Shown: positions 52,268 through 60,454 of the stretch, piece by piece | How positions within the stretch are numbered: the stretch's first letter is position 1 | How the letters are laid out: every line of letters begins with the position of its first letter | NCBI GenBank assembly: GCA_002319075.1 | Contig: NVQB01000001.1 | Coordinates: 4,898,001-4,962,000, forward strand | Length of the DNA: 64,000 nucleotides | Source of the DNA: Sphingobacteriaceae bacterium | GTDB lineage: Bacteria; Bacteroidota; Bacteroidia; B-17B0; Aurantibacillaceae | Direction: 5' to 3' | Program-made: the position numbers and the translations under genes | Notes under the pieces: model-generated | What the model saw: the letters and a program-made list of their open reading frames with translations, nothing else | Told to the model about the DNA's origin: nothing | Databases searched by the model: none

Positions 52268-55246
52268 CTATAGTTTTTTTATTTTAAGTAGAACCTGGTA
52301 ACCCTTTTCCTGTGAGATTTCTAAAGTTCCCTCCATAAGTTCAGCGCGCATTTTCATATTACGCAATCCCTGGCCTTGTTTGCCAGCCGGCATTTTTGTG
52401 GGAACTCCATTGTCGGTAATAACCATAACAAATTGCCGTGAACGATTCTCAAGCAGGACCTTTACATGTGTTGCTTTTGAATGCTTAGCGATATTATGAA
52501 TAGCTTCTTTAAAAATCAAAAAAAGGTTCTGGCGAACAAGTATATCAAGCTGTTTCTCTGTATCAAGATTGTTTGCTGTAATTTCAACTTCCACTTCCAG
52601 TGGAAACAAAATTTCTCCCGCTTGCTCTCTTAAGCGATCTACAAGGTTACCAATTTTATCATTGCGTGCATCAATCGACCATAATACATCGCTCATAGCA
52701 GCAGTTGCTAAACGACTTGTATCTGCTATTTTTGAAACCTCCATAACCGGATCATGCTCTGAAATTCCCTGTTTCATTAATTCGGCTTGTATTGTAATAC
52801 GAGTAAGCAAACTTCCAACTTCGTCGTGAAGATCGCTCGATATTTTGGTGCGAAGCTTTCTTATTTTCAAAACCTGGTATATGCGGTATCGCGCAATGCT
52901 GTATACCAGCGCTGACACGCTCAATACTACTGCTAAATAAAACCACCAGGTGGAGTAGAAAGGTTCAGAAATTGAGAGCTGGATGCTTAATTGATTTTCA
53001 CTCAAAATGCCTTCGCTACTTACACCTTTCAATTTGAGAATATAGGTGCCTGCAGGGATAGCGTTAAAACGTATATTGTTTTGAGTGCCAAGGTTTGTCC
53101 AATCCTTGTCATAACCTTCGAGTTTGTAATAAAACGTATTTCTCAGGGGATCATAAAAATCATCGAGGGCAAAGTAGAAAGAAAAAAAATTGTCTTTGTA
53201 GGAAAGTTCAATTTCTTTTAACTCCGACAAATCTCCGTAGCGTTCGGAAATACTATCTTTTAACCCATCATACTTTGAAAATCGCGTTAGAAAAATTCTC
53301 GGTTTTTGTGCTGTTTCTTTTTTAAGAGAGTCAGGATAAAAAGCATTTACCCCATTCAATCCACCAAAGTAAAGTTTTCCGTCACTGGCCTTTAATTGAG
53401 CCGCAATATTAAATTCATTGTCTGTTAGCCCATCTTTGTCATAATAATTTTCGAATTTTTCTAGTTTAGAATCAAATCTCGAAAGTCCGTTGAATGTGCT
53501 TATCCAAAGAATGCCTGAATTGTCTTTCAGAATACCAGCAACAGAATTGTCTGCCAGACCGGTTTTTTTTGTGTAGTTTTTTATTTTCTTTGTTCTCGTA
53601 TTTATTTTGAAAATACCTGAACCGCGTGTTCCGGCCCAAAGCATACTATCATTTTCAGAGAAGAGTGTACTTATAAAGTTTACCGGAACACTTGTAGAGG
53701 CTTCAGAAAAATGTTGTATGATTTTTTGTTGTTCGTTCATTTTAAAAATACCGGATGAATAGGTGCCAATCCAAATAATTCCTGATGGATCTCTTACAAG
53801 ATCAGTTATTTCAATATTAGAGATGTCAGCTCCATTGTTACTTTTATACTTGGTTAAGCGGTTGGTTAATTTATCATACAAAAACAACCCATTATGTGTT
53901 CCAACCCAAATTCTATTGCTTCCATTCTCCAGCATAGCACAACTCTTAAAAAATTCGGACGTGCTAAGCGGAAATTCAATGCATTTAGTTTTTTTATTAA
54001 AGCGGTAAAGCCCCTTTATTTCAGAACTTAGCCAAATGTAATCCTTGTCTTCAAGCAAACGATAGGGGTAATATGCATTTGCACCAGCCAATTTACGACT
54101 CCTGAATTTATAACGTTTTACAGAATTGTCTTTCTTATAAAGTTTGAACAGTCCGTTGTAACTGCCTATGTAAACATCCCCGGAATCGTTCTGAATCATT
54201 CCGCGGATGCTATTTTTGTCTTTGTATTCGCCACCATAAATAGTTAAATAGTTTTCGAACAGATTTTTTTTTGGATAGAATTTTATTAAGCCATAGTGAG
54301 TACCGATCCATAAGATTCCTTTACTGTCTTCATACATAACAGAAGGCGCCCCGGTAATGAATCTGTTCATTTGCGCACTAAAGTTTGTAGTTTTGTTTGT
54401 TGTTAGACTGGTTTCAAATAAAGATCCGTCACCGAAGCCCAGCCATATATTATTTCGGTTAGATAGGTAAGCTACCATAACACGGTCAGGTGCGTCTGAA
54501 ATATGCAATGTTGGTTTACCAGCAACATTCGCTCCGCTAAGCGCGGAGATATAATTAATAGTGCCAAAAACATCTGCAATAATGATCTCCATTTCTCCAG
54601 GAAGAAATTCCATTTGAACAATGTCTTCTGTTTTTACTTTAAAACTGCTACTTTCCTCGAAATGTTTATCCAACTTTCGAACAGAGCCGAAATTTGTAAG
54701 CATAAATAAACAGGAATCGGGAGTTGCTTTAAAATCGTAAATCTGATATTTGAAAACTTTTTCACGGTTTGGAAATTGAAAAACTTTCCTGTAAGTATTT
54801 GCGTCGCTGAATCTCAAAACTTCGCCATTGCCCAAACCTACAACAATAGATCCATCTGCGTGATTAGTTATCGCAGTAACTTCTGAACTGAAAATGCTGT
54901 CTGCAGGGTTTTTATCGTTATTGAAATAGGTTTTTATCTCACCGGTTTTTTGATTGAATATATTTAAACCCCGCCAGGTGCCAATCCATAACAAGCCATT
55001 CTTATCTTCGTATAAGCATTTTATTTTTCCGTTGCTAAGGCCGCTTTCCCGGTTGTATTCTCTAAAGGTGTAGCCATCATATATATTTAATCCATTAACT
55101 GTACCAATCCACAAGAAACCGCTTTGCGATTGAAGAATGCATGTAATATCCTTACTGGATAAACCATCGTCTATTGTAAAGAGTTGCATTTGTGCTTTCA
55201 CATAAATGCAACTAAAAATAAAAAAGCTATATATGAAATTTTTCAA
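52268..55246 (-). CDS. Reg_prop/Y_Y_Y sensor histidine kinase (HisKA_3 type)
   Basis: 992 aa from TTG 55246, which gives the signal peptide MKNFIYSFFIFSCIYVKAQ; a reading from TTG 55276 adds 10 residues and no ATG precedes residue 20. The periplasmic sensor is a two-bladed-propeller array of Reg_prop repeats (GLLWIGTWRGLNIF, GILWIGTHYGLIKF, IWIGTYSSGIFK) up to about 640, then the Y_Y_Y domain (RNTFYYKLEGYDKDWTNLG), one membrane helix (WWFYLAVVLSVSALVYSIA), the kinase HisKA_3 motif DLHDEVGSLLTRI and HATPase_c with DNGVP and GQGLRNMKMRAE. It transfers phosphate to the NarL-type regulator next to it. Confidence 0.9.
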   Translation of the reverse strand: MKNFIYSFFIFSCIYVKAQMQLFTIDDGLSSKDITCILQSQSGFLWIGTVNGLNIYDGYTFREYNRESGLSNGKIKCLYEDKNGLLWIGTWRGLNIFNQKTGEIKTYFNNDKNPADSIFSSEVTAITNHADGSIVVGLGNGEVLRFSDANTYRKVFQFPNREKVFKYQIYDFKATPDSCLFMLTNFGSVRKLDKHFEESSSFKVKTEDIVQMEFLPGEMEIIIADVFGTINYISALSGANVAGKPTLHISDAPDRVMVAYLSNRNNIWLGFGDGSLFETSLTTNKTTNFSAQMNRFITGAPSVMYEDSKGILWIGTHYGLIKFYPKKNLFENYLTIYGGEYKDKNSIRGMIQNDSGDVYIGSYNGLFKLYKKDNSVKRYKFRSRKLAGANAYYPYRLLEDKDYIWLSSEIKGLYRFNKKTKCIEFPLSTSEFFKSCAMLENGSNRIWVGTHNGLFLYDKLTNRLTKYKSNNGADISNIEITDLVRDPSGIIWIGTYSSGIFKMNEQQKIIQHFSEASTSVPVNFISTLFSENDSMLWAGTRGSGIFKINTRTKKIKNYTKKTGLADNSVAGILKDNSGILWISTFNGLSRFDSKLEKFENYYDKDGLTDNEFNIAAQLKASDGKLYFGGLNGVNAFYPDSLKKETAQKPRIFLTRFSKYDGLKDSISERYGDLSELKEIELSYKDNFFSFYFALDDFYDPLRNTFYYKLEGYDKDWTNLGTQNNIRFNAIPAGTYILKLKGVSSEGILSENQLSIQLSISEPFYSTWWFYLAVVLSVSALVYSIARYRIYQVLKIRKLRTKISSDLHDEVGSLLTRITIQAELMKQGISEHDPVMEVSKIADTSRLATAAMSDVLWSIDARNDKIGNLVDRLREQAGEILFPLEVEVEITANNLDTEKQLDILVRQNLFLIFKEAIHNIAKHSKATHVKVLLENRSRQFVMVITDNGVPTKMPAGKQGQGLRNMKMRAELMEGTLEISQEKGYQVLLKIKKL

Positions 55247-55274
55247 GTCTATTGATGGTACTTGTAAAATAAAC

Positions 55275-55303
55275 AAAAAAAAGAGATTGTCTCAAAAGAC
55301 AAT
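55275..55303 (-). terminator. Intrinsic terminator of the 55348 gene
   Basis: 7-bp arms ATTGTCT (55286-55292) and AGACAAT (55297-55303), four-base loop, followed on the minus strand by CTCTTTTTTT. An overlapping outer stem is also possible (AAAGAGATT / AATCTCTTT). Confidence 0.75.
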
Positions 55304-55347
55304 TTAAGCCTGTTTGAGAAATCTCTTTTAAAGTTGAAGGCTGATAA

Positions 55348-56571
55348 CTAGTTTTTAATAATTTTACCTGTTTGAGAAAAGTTAGAACTTGTTAAAGTAT
55401 AAAAGTAAATGCCTGAAGGCAAATTACTACCATCAATAGCAATACTGTAATTACCATGCAGGAGTTGCTTTTCACTGGCAGATTTTAAAATTTTACCTGT
55501 AACATCTTTAATAGTCAGAGATACCTCACCTTTTTCTTTAACGGGAAAATCGAACACAAAAGTGGACACAAATGGATTTGGATAAACACTTAAATTTATT
55601 GCATTATTGTTTTTTATAAGTCCGGTAGCGGTGCCACCAGAAGATTTTGTTTTGATTATTCCTGTATTGGCTACGGCGTAAATATTTCCATTAGGCGTAG
55701 AAGTAATGCCTGTAAACAATTCTGTTCCCGATCCGGGGTATTCATAGTCTTTTACCCAAGTGTTTCCGTTGTATTTTAAGACCATTCCTTGTCCTCCAAA
55801 ACCAGGGCTGGCAGCGGCATATCCAAGTGTAGCACTTACCATATGTACATCATAAACATGGTAGCTGTTGTTTGGCAATGCTGTGTTGTATGTACTCCAA
55901 CTGTTACCATCCCAGTGATACATACCAGAGCTTTCACCACACATAAATCCCTCATCTGAATCAGTAAAACTCACTCCATGAAGATCGTCGAGATTTGCAG
56001 TTGCCGGACTACTTACATTGGTCCAGTTCGTACCATTATATTTAAGAACCCTACCGCTGCTTCCAACCGCCCAACCTTCTGTTTCACTCAGCATGTGTAA
56101 ATCGTTAAAAGTGTTTGAATAAATAGAGTTGCTCATTTGCGTAGTCCACGTGGCACCTGCATCATTTGTCATTTTAATACAGCCCCAGTCGCCTGAAACC
56201 CAACCTGTACTGGCATCTAAAAAGAATACACCGTACATGTCCTGAGAGAAACTGATGTTTAAAGCCGACCATGAAGTTCCATTGTATTTAATAACCGTAC
56301 CTCCATCTCCAACAGCGTAACCAGCACCGGTACTTACCATAAAAATTTTATTCAGATCTTTGGTTGTTCCGCTGTTCTGTTCCAACCAGGTAGTTCCCCC
56401 GTTTGTGGTGCGTACAATTTTGCCCTGGCGACCCACGGCCCATCCATTGTTATTGTCGGTAAAAAATACATCGTCAAGATCATTGGTAATAGTACTGTTT
56501 AAATCTGCCCAGGTTTGCGTAAAGGCAAAAGCAGGTATACATAAGGATAAAATGAGTAATACTTTTTTCAT
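55348..56571 (-). CDS. Secreted YCF48-like propeller protein with T9SS type A sorting domain
   Basis: 407 aa. Signal peptide MKKVLLILSLCIPAFAFTQ. The body (about 22-310) is a series of propeller blades with the BNR/YCF48 phrase pattern: VFFTDNNNGWAVGRQGKIVRTTNGGTTW, GAGYAVGDGGTVIKYNG, STGWVSGDWGCIK, EGWAVGSSGRVLKYNG. The C-terminus (LSVYPNPFVSTFVFDF, then GKILKSASE, LPSGIYFYTL, KIIKN) is a type A T9SS sorting domain. It is probably an exported surface protein with a binding role. The promoter is at 56596-56626 and a terminator follows. Confidence 0.88.
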   Translation of the reverse strand: MKKVLLILSLCIPAFAFTQTWADLNSTITNDLDDVFFTDNNNGWAVGRQGKIVRTTNGGTTWLEQNSGTTKDLNKIFMVSTGAGYAVGDGGTVIKYNGTSWSALNISFSQDMYGVFFLDASTGWVSGDWGCIKMTNDAGATWTTQMSNSIYSNTFNDLHMLSETEGWAVGSSGRVLKYNGTNWTNVSSPATANLDDLHGVSFTDSDEGFMCGESSGMYHWDGNSWSTYNTALPNNSYHVYDVHMVSATLGYAAASPGFGGQGMVLKYNGNTWVKDYEYPGSGTELFTGITSTPNGNIYAVANTGIIKTKSSGGTATGLIKNNNAINLSVYPNPFVSTFVFDFPVKEKGEVSLTIKDVTGKILKSASEKQLLHGNYSIAIDGSNLPSGIYFYTLTSSNFSQTGKIIKN

Positions 56572-56595
56572 GATTTATAATTTTAAGTTATGGCT

Positions 56596-56626
56596 CAAAA
56601 TTATTTCAATCAAGTGCTTATGTCAA
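56596..56626 (-). promoter_or_regulatory. Promoter of the T9SS propeller gene
   Basis: Minus-strand TTG (complement of 56624-56626), 20-base spacer, TAATTTTG (56596-56603), a full TAnnTTTG match. The box ends 24 bases before ATG 56571. Confidence 0.65.
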
Positions 56627-56687
56627 CTACATAAAGGTGTAGTACCAGATAGGAAAGTAGTGTAGACGCATTCTCATTTTTGAATTA

Positions 56688-57119
56688 CTAATTTTCAAGA
56701 AAATCCTTTAATGATTTTCCAACAATATGTGTCCACCCTTCTGAAAAACTTTCTTTTTGAAAATCTTTCCCATGGTTTGCAAAGGTCTCTATGCCTTCAT
56801 GGGTCAATTTTAAACGTGTAGTGTGTCCTTCGGCAAAAAGTTCAAAGGTTACACGAGAACGACCTGCCAAACCTTTATAAGTCCAGGTGTAGGAAAGCTT
56901 TTTTTCAAAAACAGATTCTATTACTTCGCAGTAGTGCACATAGTCTGAGCCATCACTGCCTTTACCAGTAAATTCAAATTTAAACCCCGGCTCCGGCTTA
57001 AATTCAGCCAATTTAAAATACCATTCTTTCATGTGTTCCTTCTCAGATATGGCTTTCCAAACTTTAGACAAGGGTGCCTTGTACGTTCTTTCGATGGTGT
57101 ATGGTTCTGATTTTATCAT
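56688..57119 (-). CDS. SRPBCC/AHSA1-type domain protein
   Basis: 143 aa from ATG 57119; the longer frame from 57185 runs into the coding part of the regulator. The START-like SRPBCC fold is visible: TIERTYKAPLSKVWKAISEKEHMKEWYF, FEFTGKGSDGSDYVHYCEVIE, LSYTWTYKGLAGRSRVTFELF, GHTTRLKLTHEG and GWTHIVGKSLKDFLE. The fold holds a hydrophobic ligand cavity. It is 4 bases downstream of the ArsR-type regulator, a pairing often seen in bacteria; probably the regulator controls it. The ligand is unknown. Confidence 0.88.
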   Translation of the reverse strand: MIKSEPYTIERTYKAPLSKVWKAISEKEHMKEWYFKLAEFKPEPGFKFEFTGKGSDGSDYVHYCEVIESVFEKKLSYTWTYKGLAGRSRVTFELFAEGHTTRLKLTHEGIETFANHGKDFQKESFSEGWTHIVGKSLKDFLEN

Positions 57120-57123
57120 AATC

Positions 57124-57468
57124 TTATTTTTTAGTGATTTTACTTTTTTTCGGTTGTGATTTTTCGAGGAAAGCTCCCAGGGCATCTAATCTTGTTGTCC
57201 AAAAGGTGTCAAAGAAGTTGATCCAGCTTTGCAATTCTTTAAAGCCATGTTTATTTAAAGCGCACAATCTTTCCCTGCCTTTATCTTCGATGGTTATAAA
57301 TCCCGCAGAATACAAAATTTTAATATGTTTAGAAACAGCGGGTCTACTCATTTTAAAATTTAAAGCCAGTGAATTAATGGATTGTTCATCCTTGGCAAGC
57401 AGATGAAGAATTTGTCTCCTGCTTTGATCAGCTATTGCCTGGAAAGGATCAGTGTAAGTGTTTTTCAT
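57124..57468 (-). CDS. ArsR-family transcriptional regulator
   Basis: 114 aa. Winged helix: DPFQAIADQSRRQILHLLAKDEQSINSLALNFKMSRPAVSKHIKILYSAGFITIEDKGRERLCALN (by position 7-72). The N-terminal Cys metal motif (ELCVCDL type) of metal-sensing ArsR is missing, so it is of the non-metal SRPBCC-associated group. It precedes the SRPBCC gene by 4 bases. The palindromic sites in the promoter directly in front of its ATG suggest that it represses its own operon. Confidence 0.9.
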   Translation of the reverse strand: MKNTYTDPFQAIADQSRRQILHLLAKDEQSINSLALNFKMSRPAVSKHIKILYSAGFITIEDKGRERLCALNKHGFKELQSWINFFDTFWTTRLDALGAFLEKSQPKKSKITKK

Positions 57469-57474
57469 TAATGA

Positions 57475-57520
57475 GTAACTAAAAAGTTACACAAATATAA
57501 GTAACTTTTTAGTTACGCAA
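57475..57520 (-). promoter_or_regulatory. Promoter with double ArsR-type operator
   Basis: Two 16-bp near-palindromes, GTAACTAAAAAGTTAC (57475-57490) and its exact reverse complement (57501-57516), 10 bases apart, so the whole 42 bases is an inverted repeat. The minus-strand promoter sits inside: TTG (57518-57520), 18-base spacer, TATATTTG (57492-57499). Binding of the ArsR regulator would block polymerase at both sides of the -7 box. Confidence 0.82.
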
Positions 57521-57601
57521 TAGCCTTTAGTAATTTGTTTTCAGAAAATAGGGGGTAACCTACATAAAAGTGTCTTAAGGTAATAGGTTTATATATTTTA
57601 T

Positions 57602-57609
57602 TAAATTTG
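57602..57609 (+). promoter_or_regulatory. -7 promoter box (TAAATTTG)
   Basis: Exact TAnnTTTG match ending 20 bases before ATG 57630. No TTG was found at the usual upstream distance. Confidence 0.45.
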
Positions 57610-57629
57610 ACTCATTAAACAAAATCATT

Positions 57630-58430
57630 ATGAAGAAAATACTCGTTGTTATTGCCTCGGTTTGCATAACCCTTAGCTCTTTACAAGCACAGAAAAAGTA
57701 TGAAAAAATCATGTACAAAGATGTTACTGTCGAAAGCGATGGAATCTCTTTGGTTGGTAAGGATGGGGTTTCTAATAAAGAAATGACAAAATTTAAAATT
57801 AAAATTACCAATAAGACGGATGATATTATTGTGTTTAAACCAGACGAAAGTACCTTAAAGGCCAATTCTAAAGAATTTAAACCGAAAGAAAAAACTATGG
57901 AAGTTCCGCCTACAGAAACGGATGGTAAGGTTATAAATTTTACAGGACCGGAATTTATGGTGAATTCCTATTCTTATCTTATGGAAGGTATTTATAAAGT
58001 TTCTACACTAACAAATTCAGTACAAACAGAAGATTTTGTATTACCTCCTTCGCAAAATGAATTTAAGACAGGCAATTTTACCTGCACTATGAGTGATTTA
58101 AATAAGGAAACTGATAAAACAAAAGTAAAATTCGAATGCCGTTATACTGGCAATAAAGTTGGGGTAATTCATCCTGGAAGAGCTGCTGTAAAATTACCTG
58201 ATGGCACAGAAGTAGCTAATGCCAAGTCTTCACAAGCTCCCATTATAGTCGAAAAAGGCGAGTCTAAAAAATTTACGATGTATTGGAATCGCATGGAAGG
58301 TGGAAGAAAGACCGACATGCAATTAATTAAGCTTCTTATTATCTGGAGAAATACGTTTGTAGAAGCCGACATGGTTAAACTAAAACCCGTAACCCTCGAC
58401 TTTCAGATCGATGAGGCTCTGAGTAAATAA
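57630..58430 (+). CDS. Secreted protein of unknown function
   Basis: 266 aa. Signal peptide MKKILVVIASVCITLSSLQAQ, then two beta-rich segments of DUF-type appearance (YKDVTVESDGISLVGKDGVSN, MTKFKIKITNKTDDIIVFKPDES; later FTCTMSDLNKETDKTKVKFECRYTGNKVGVIHPGRAAV, by position 146-185). They read like immunoglobulin-type folds. No T9SS tail and no motif of a known family. It has its own promoter box and terminator, so it is a separate unit. Confidence 0.72.
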   Translation: MKKILVVIASVCITLSSLQAQKKYEKIMYKDVTVESDGISLVGKDGVSNKEMTKFKIKITNKTDDIIVFKPDESTLKANSKEFKPKEKTMEVPPTETDGKVINFTGPEFMVNSYSYLMEGIYKVSTLTNSVQTEDFVLPPSQNEFKTGNFTCTMSDLNKETDKTKVKFECRYTGNKVGVIHPGRAAVKLPDGTEVANAKSSQAPIIVEKGESKKFTMYWNRMEGGRKTDMQLIKLLIIWRNTFVEADMVKLKPVTLDFQIDEALSK

Positions 58431-58449
58431 TAATCTGATTTTAGTTGCG

Positions 58450-58477
58450 AGCCGGATGCTATTGCTCCGGCTTTTTT
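58450..58477 (+). terminator. Intrinsic terminator of the 57630 gene
   Basis: 7-bp arms AGCCGGA (58450-58456) and TCCGGCT (58466-58472), nine-base loop, then T's (TTTTT). Confidence 0.85.
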
Positions 58478-58499
58478 AATTCACCTATGCAGAGATGGA

Positions 58500-59330
58500 T
58501 TAAGAGTGCATCAATATCACCGGAACAGGGCTGGCAAAAGCTACTTCCTTGCTCACACTTTCGTGAAAGAGGTTGTAAACCACACTGTGCTCCTTGGGCT
58601 CCACAATCATCATGTCAACCAAATTGTTATTCAACATTCCTAAGAGTCCTTCACTCACTTTTTTCTCAGTTACTATAACCAACTTGTGTTCTTGTTTTTC
58701 ATGTGTTTTATCAAAGAAATGATTAACCACAAATTCACTGGGTGCAAAGTGATGATTCTCTCCAACAACTTGTATAATTTCAAGTTCAGCTCCAAATAAA
58801 TTACTTATCGCTTTTGCTTTTTGTAAAGAAGGATCCGGAGAATTCACGTCACTATGGTCGCTCGCAAAAGCAATCGCCTTTGGTTTTTTGTAAGCAAAGG
58901 CGTGAGGTACTACAATCACTGTACATCTTGTTTTGCGAGAGGTCTCAAGGGCATTACTTCCCATCAAAGCCTTCAACAATTTATTATCCTGGTGCGAAAT
59001 GCCCATTATTATAAATTCTATTGGGTGTTTCTCGCAATATTCTGCAAGAGTTTGAGTAATATCGCCCATTTCGGCAAAGCATTCAATTTTCGTTAGGTGC
59101 GAATTATTCTGTGCAATTTTAGTTGCGAGTTTACGAAGTTCTTTTAAGCTGTCTGCAATAACATCTTTGTATGAAAATGCTGGTAAGCCTATTTCCGGTG
59201 TTACCAAAGGATAAGAAATAACATTTACTAAAACTATTTCTGAATGGAGTTCTTTTGCCAGGTTTATTCCATAGTTTAAAGAAGTTTCGGAGTTTTCTGT
59301 AAAATCGTAGGGAATTAATATCTTTTTCAT
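58500..59330 (-). CDS. Universal stress protein, tandem Usp domains
   Basis: 276 aa. First domain KILIPYDFTENSETSLNYG to FIIMGISHQDNKLLKALMGSNALETSRKTRCTVIVVPH; the G-x2-G-x9-G(S/T) ATP motif is changed (GISHQ...GSNALET), so nucleotide binding is doubtful. Second domain AIAFASDHSDVNS to VDMMIVEPKEHSVVYNLFHESVSKEVAF, SPVPVILMH, also without the motif. Possibly a non-ATP-binding Usp. Separate from the 32113-33027 Usp, with only modest similarity. A TATATTTG box on the minus strand (59387-59394) may be its -7 element, 57 bases upstream of the ATG. Confidence 0.82.
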   Translation of the reverse strand: MKKILIPYDFTENSETSLNYGINLAKELHSEIVLVNVISYPLVTPEIGLPAFSYKDVIADSLKELRKLATKIAQNNSHLTKIECFAEMGDITQTLAEYCEKHPIEFIIMGISHQDNKLLKALMGSNALETSRKTRCTVIVVPHAFAYKKPKAIAFASDHSDVNSPDPSLQKAKAISNLFGAELEIIQVVGENHHFAPSEFVVNHFFDKTHEKQEHKLVIVTEKKVSEGLLGMLNNNLVDMMIVEPKEHSVVYNLFHESVSKEVAFASPVPVILMHS

Positions 59331-59386
59331 AGTTTGAAATCTTTGCTTTTAACATGCAATAGTTATACCATTAAAACTGGTACGAA

Positions 59387-59394
59387 CAAATATA
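59387..59394 (-). promoter_or_regulatory. -7 promoter box (TATATTTG) possibly for the Usp gene
   Basis: Exact TAnnTTTG on the minus strand, 57 bases before ATG 59330. No TTG sits at 17-23 bases upstream, so support is moderate. Confidence 0.35.
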
Positions 59395-59499
59395 AACTTG
59401 ATTATCAATAACTTATTTTGTTTTGAGAGAAAACGCGTTAAAACAGGGATATAAAAGGCCAATACGTCGAGTCTTATACAAATATCTAGGCATTTCTTA

Positions 59500-59507
59500 T
59501 ATCTTTG
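59500..59507 (+). promoter_or_regulatory. -7 promoter box (TATCTTTG) of the acyltransferase gene
   Basis: Exact TAnnTTTG match ending 13 bases before ATG 59520. No clear TTG element upstream. Confidence 0.45.
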
Positions 59508-59519
59508 ACCTTCTAAATT

Positions 59520-60377
59520 ATGGACAACAAAAAGTTTATCGATATCGAAAAGATCCTTAAGGAAAAGGCTTATAAACTTTACAGATGGATGCCTGGCTTT
59601 GCTATTAATTGGTTGAAACGAAAGCTTCACGAAGAGGAAATTAACGCAGCAATGGTTAAATTAAAGGATGATAAGGGGCTCGTTTTTAATAAAAAAGCCC
59701 TTGATATACTTGGAGCTAAAGTAGAAACAGTTCATCCTGAAAATATTCCTTTAACCGGAAATGTAACTATTGCATCGAATCATCCTCTTGGTGGATTAGA
59801 CGGCATGGCACTAATAAAGGCCGTTGGGGAGTTACGCACAGATGTCCATTTTTTCGTGAATGATATCCTGAAAAACCTCACCAACTATGGGGACGTATTT
59901 GTGGCTGTAAATAAACTTGGTGCGGCATCGGCGGGTTCTCTTCGTACAATGGAAGAGATTTTTCGTCAAGGTGGCGCGGTTCTTATTTTTCCAGCTGGAC
60001 TTGTATCCCGCAAACAGGAAGGAATTGTTCGTGACTTAAGTTGGAAAAAAAGTTTTGTTACCCAGGCCATAGACCATAAACGTATGGTTGTTCCAACTTT
60101 TATTGAAGGAACAAACTCAAAATTCTTTTACAATTTTGCTCAATGGCGTAAACGTTTGGGCATTAAAGCGAACCTTGAAATGATCTTTTTACCGGACGAA
60201 ATGTTCCGGGCAAATAAAAAAACTATTCGTATTCATTTCGGTAAACCTTTTAGCTATACCGTATTTGATAATAGCAAAAGTCACAAAGAATGGGCCGATC
60301 ACATGTATAAGTTTATTTATTCTGCAGAGTTTATGAGGGGAATGAGTTTTGAAGACTACGTGAAAGGAGGCTATTAA
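59520..60377 (+). CDS. PlsC-like acyltransferase (possible glycine-lipid/lysophosphatidate type)
   Basis: 285 aa with a PlsC-type motif NHPLGGLDG (H-x5-D rather than the common H-x4-D) around 85-93, then VFVAVNKLGAASAGSLRTMEE, LIFPAGLVSRKQEG and VVPTFIEGTNS, the usual order of the acyltransferase blocks. The H-x5-D variant is the one I recall in Bacteroidota O-acyltransferases (GlsA-like, glycine lipids), but a lysophosphatidate role is also possible. Peripheral inner-membrane enzyme; N-terminal 60 residues are helical and positively charged. It is transcribed alone; a hairpin follows the stop. Confidence 0.82.
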   Translation: MDNKKFIDIEKILKEKAYKLYRWMPGFAINWLKRKLHEEEINAAMVKLKDDKGLVFNKKALDILGAKVETVHPENIPLTGNVTIASNHPLGGLDGMALIKAVGELRTDVHFFVNDILKNLTNYGDVFVAVNKLGAASAGSLRTMEEIFRQGGAVLIFPAGLVSRKQEGIVRDLSWKKSFVTQAIDHKRMVVPTFIEGTNSKFFYNFAQWRKRLGIKANLEMIFLPDEMFRANKKTIRIHFGKPFSYTVFDNSKSHKEWADHMYKFIYSAEFMRGMSFEDYVKGGY

Positions 60378-60380
60378 TTA

Positions 60381-60402
60381 TTCCTGCCGATAACTATCAG
60401 GA
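60381..60402. repeat. Imperfect palindrome, relative of the GATAGCTATC type
   Basis: TTCCTG (60381-60386) and CAGGAA (60398-60403 region) enclose GATAACTATC, forming a hairpin just after the acyltransferase stop. It is a degenerate relative of the perfect palindrome at 40058-40075. There is no T-tract, so a terminator role is doubtful. Confidence 0.45.
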
Positions 60403-60454
60403 ATTAATTTCGTTTACAAGTTGGGAATAGTTTAAATGAATTATAAACCCGCAA

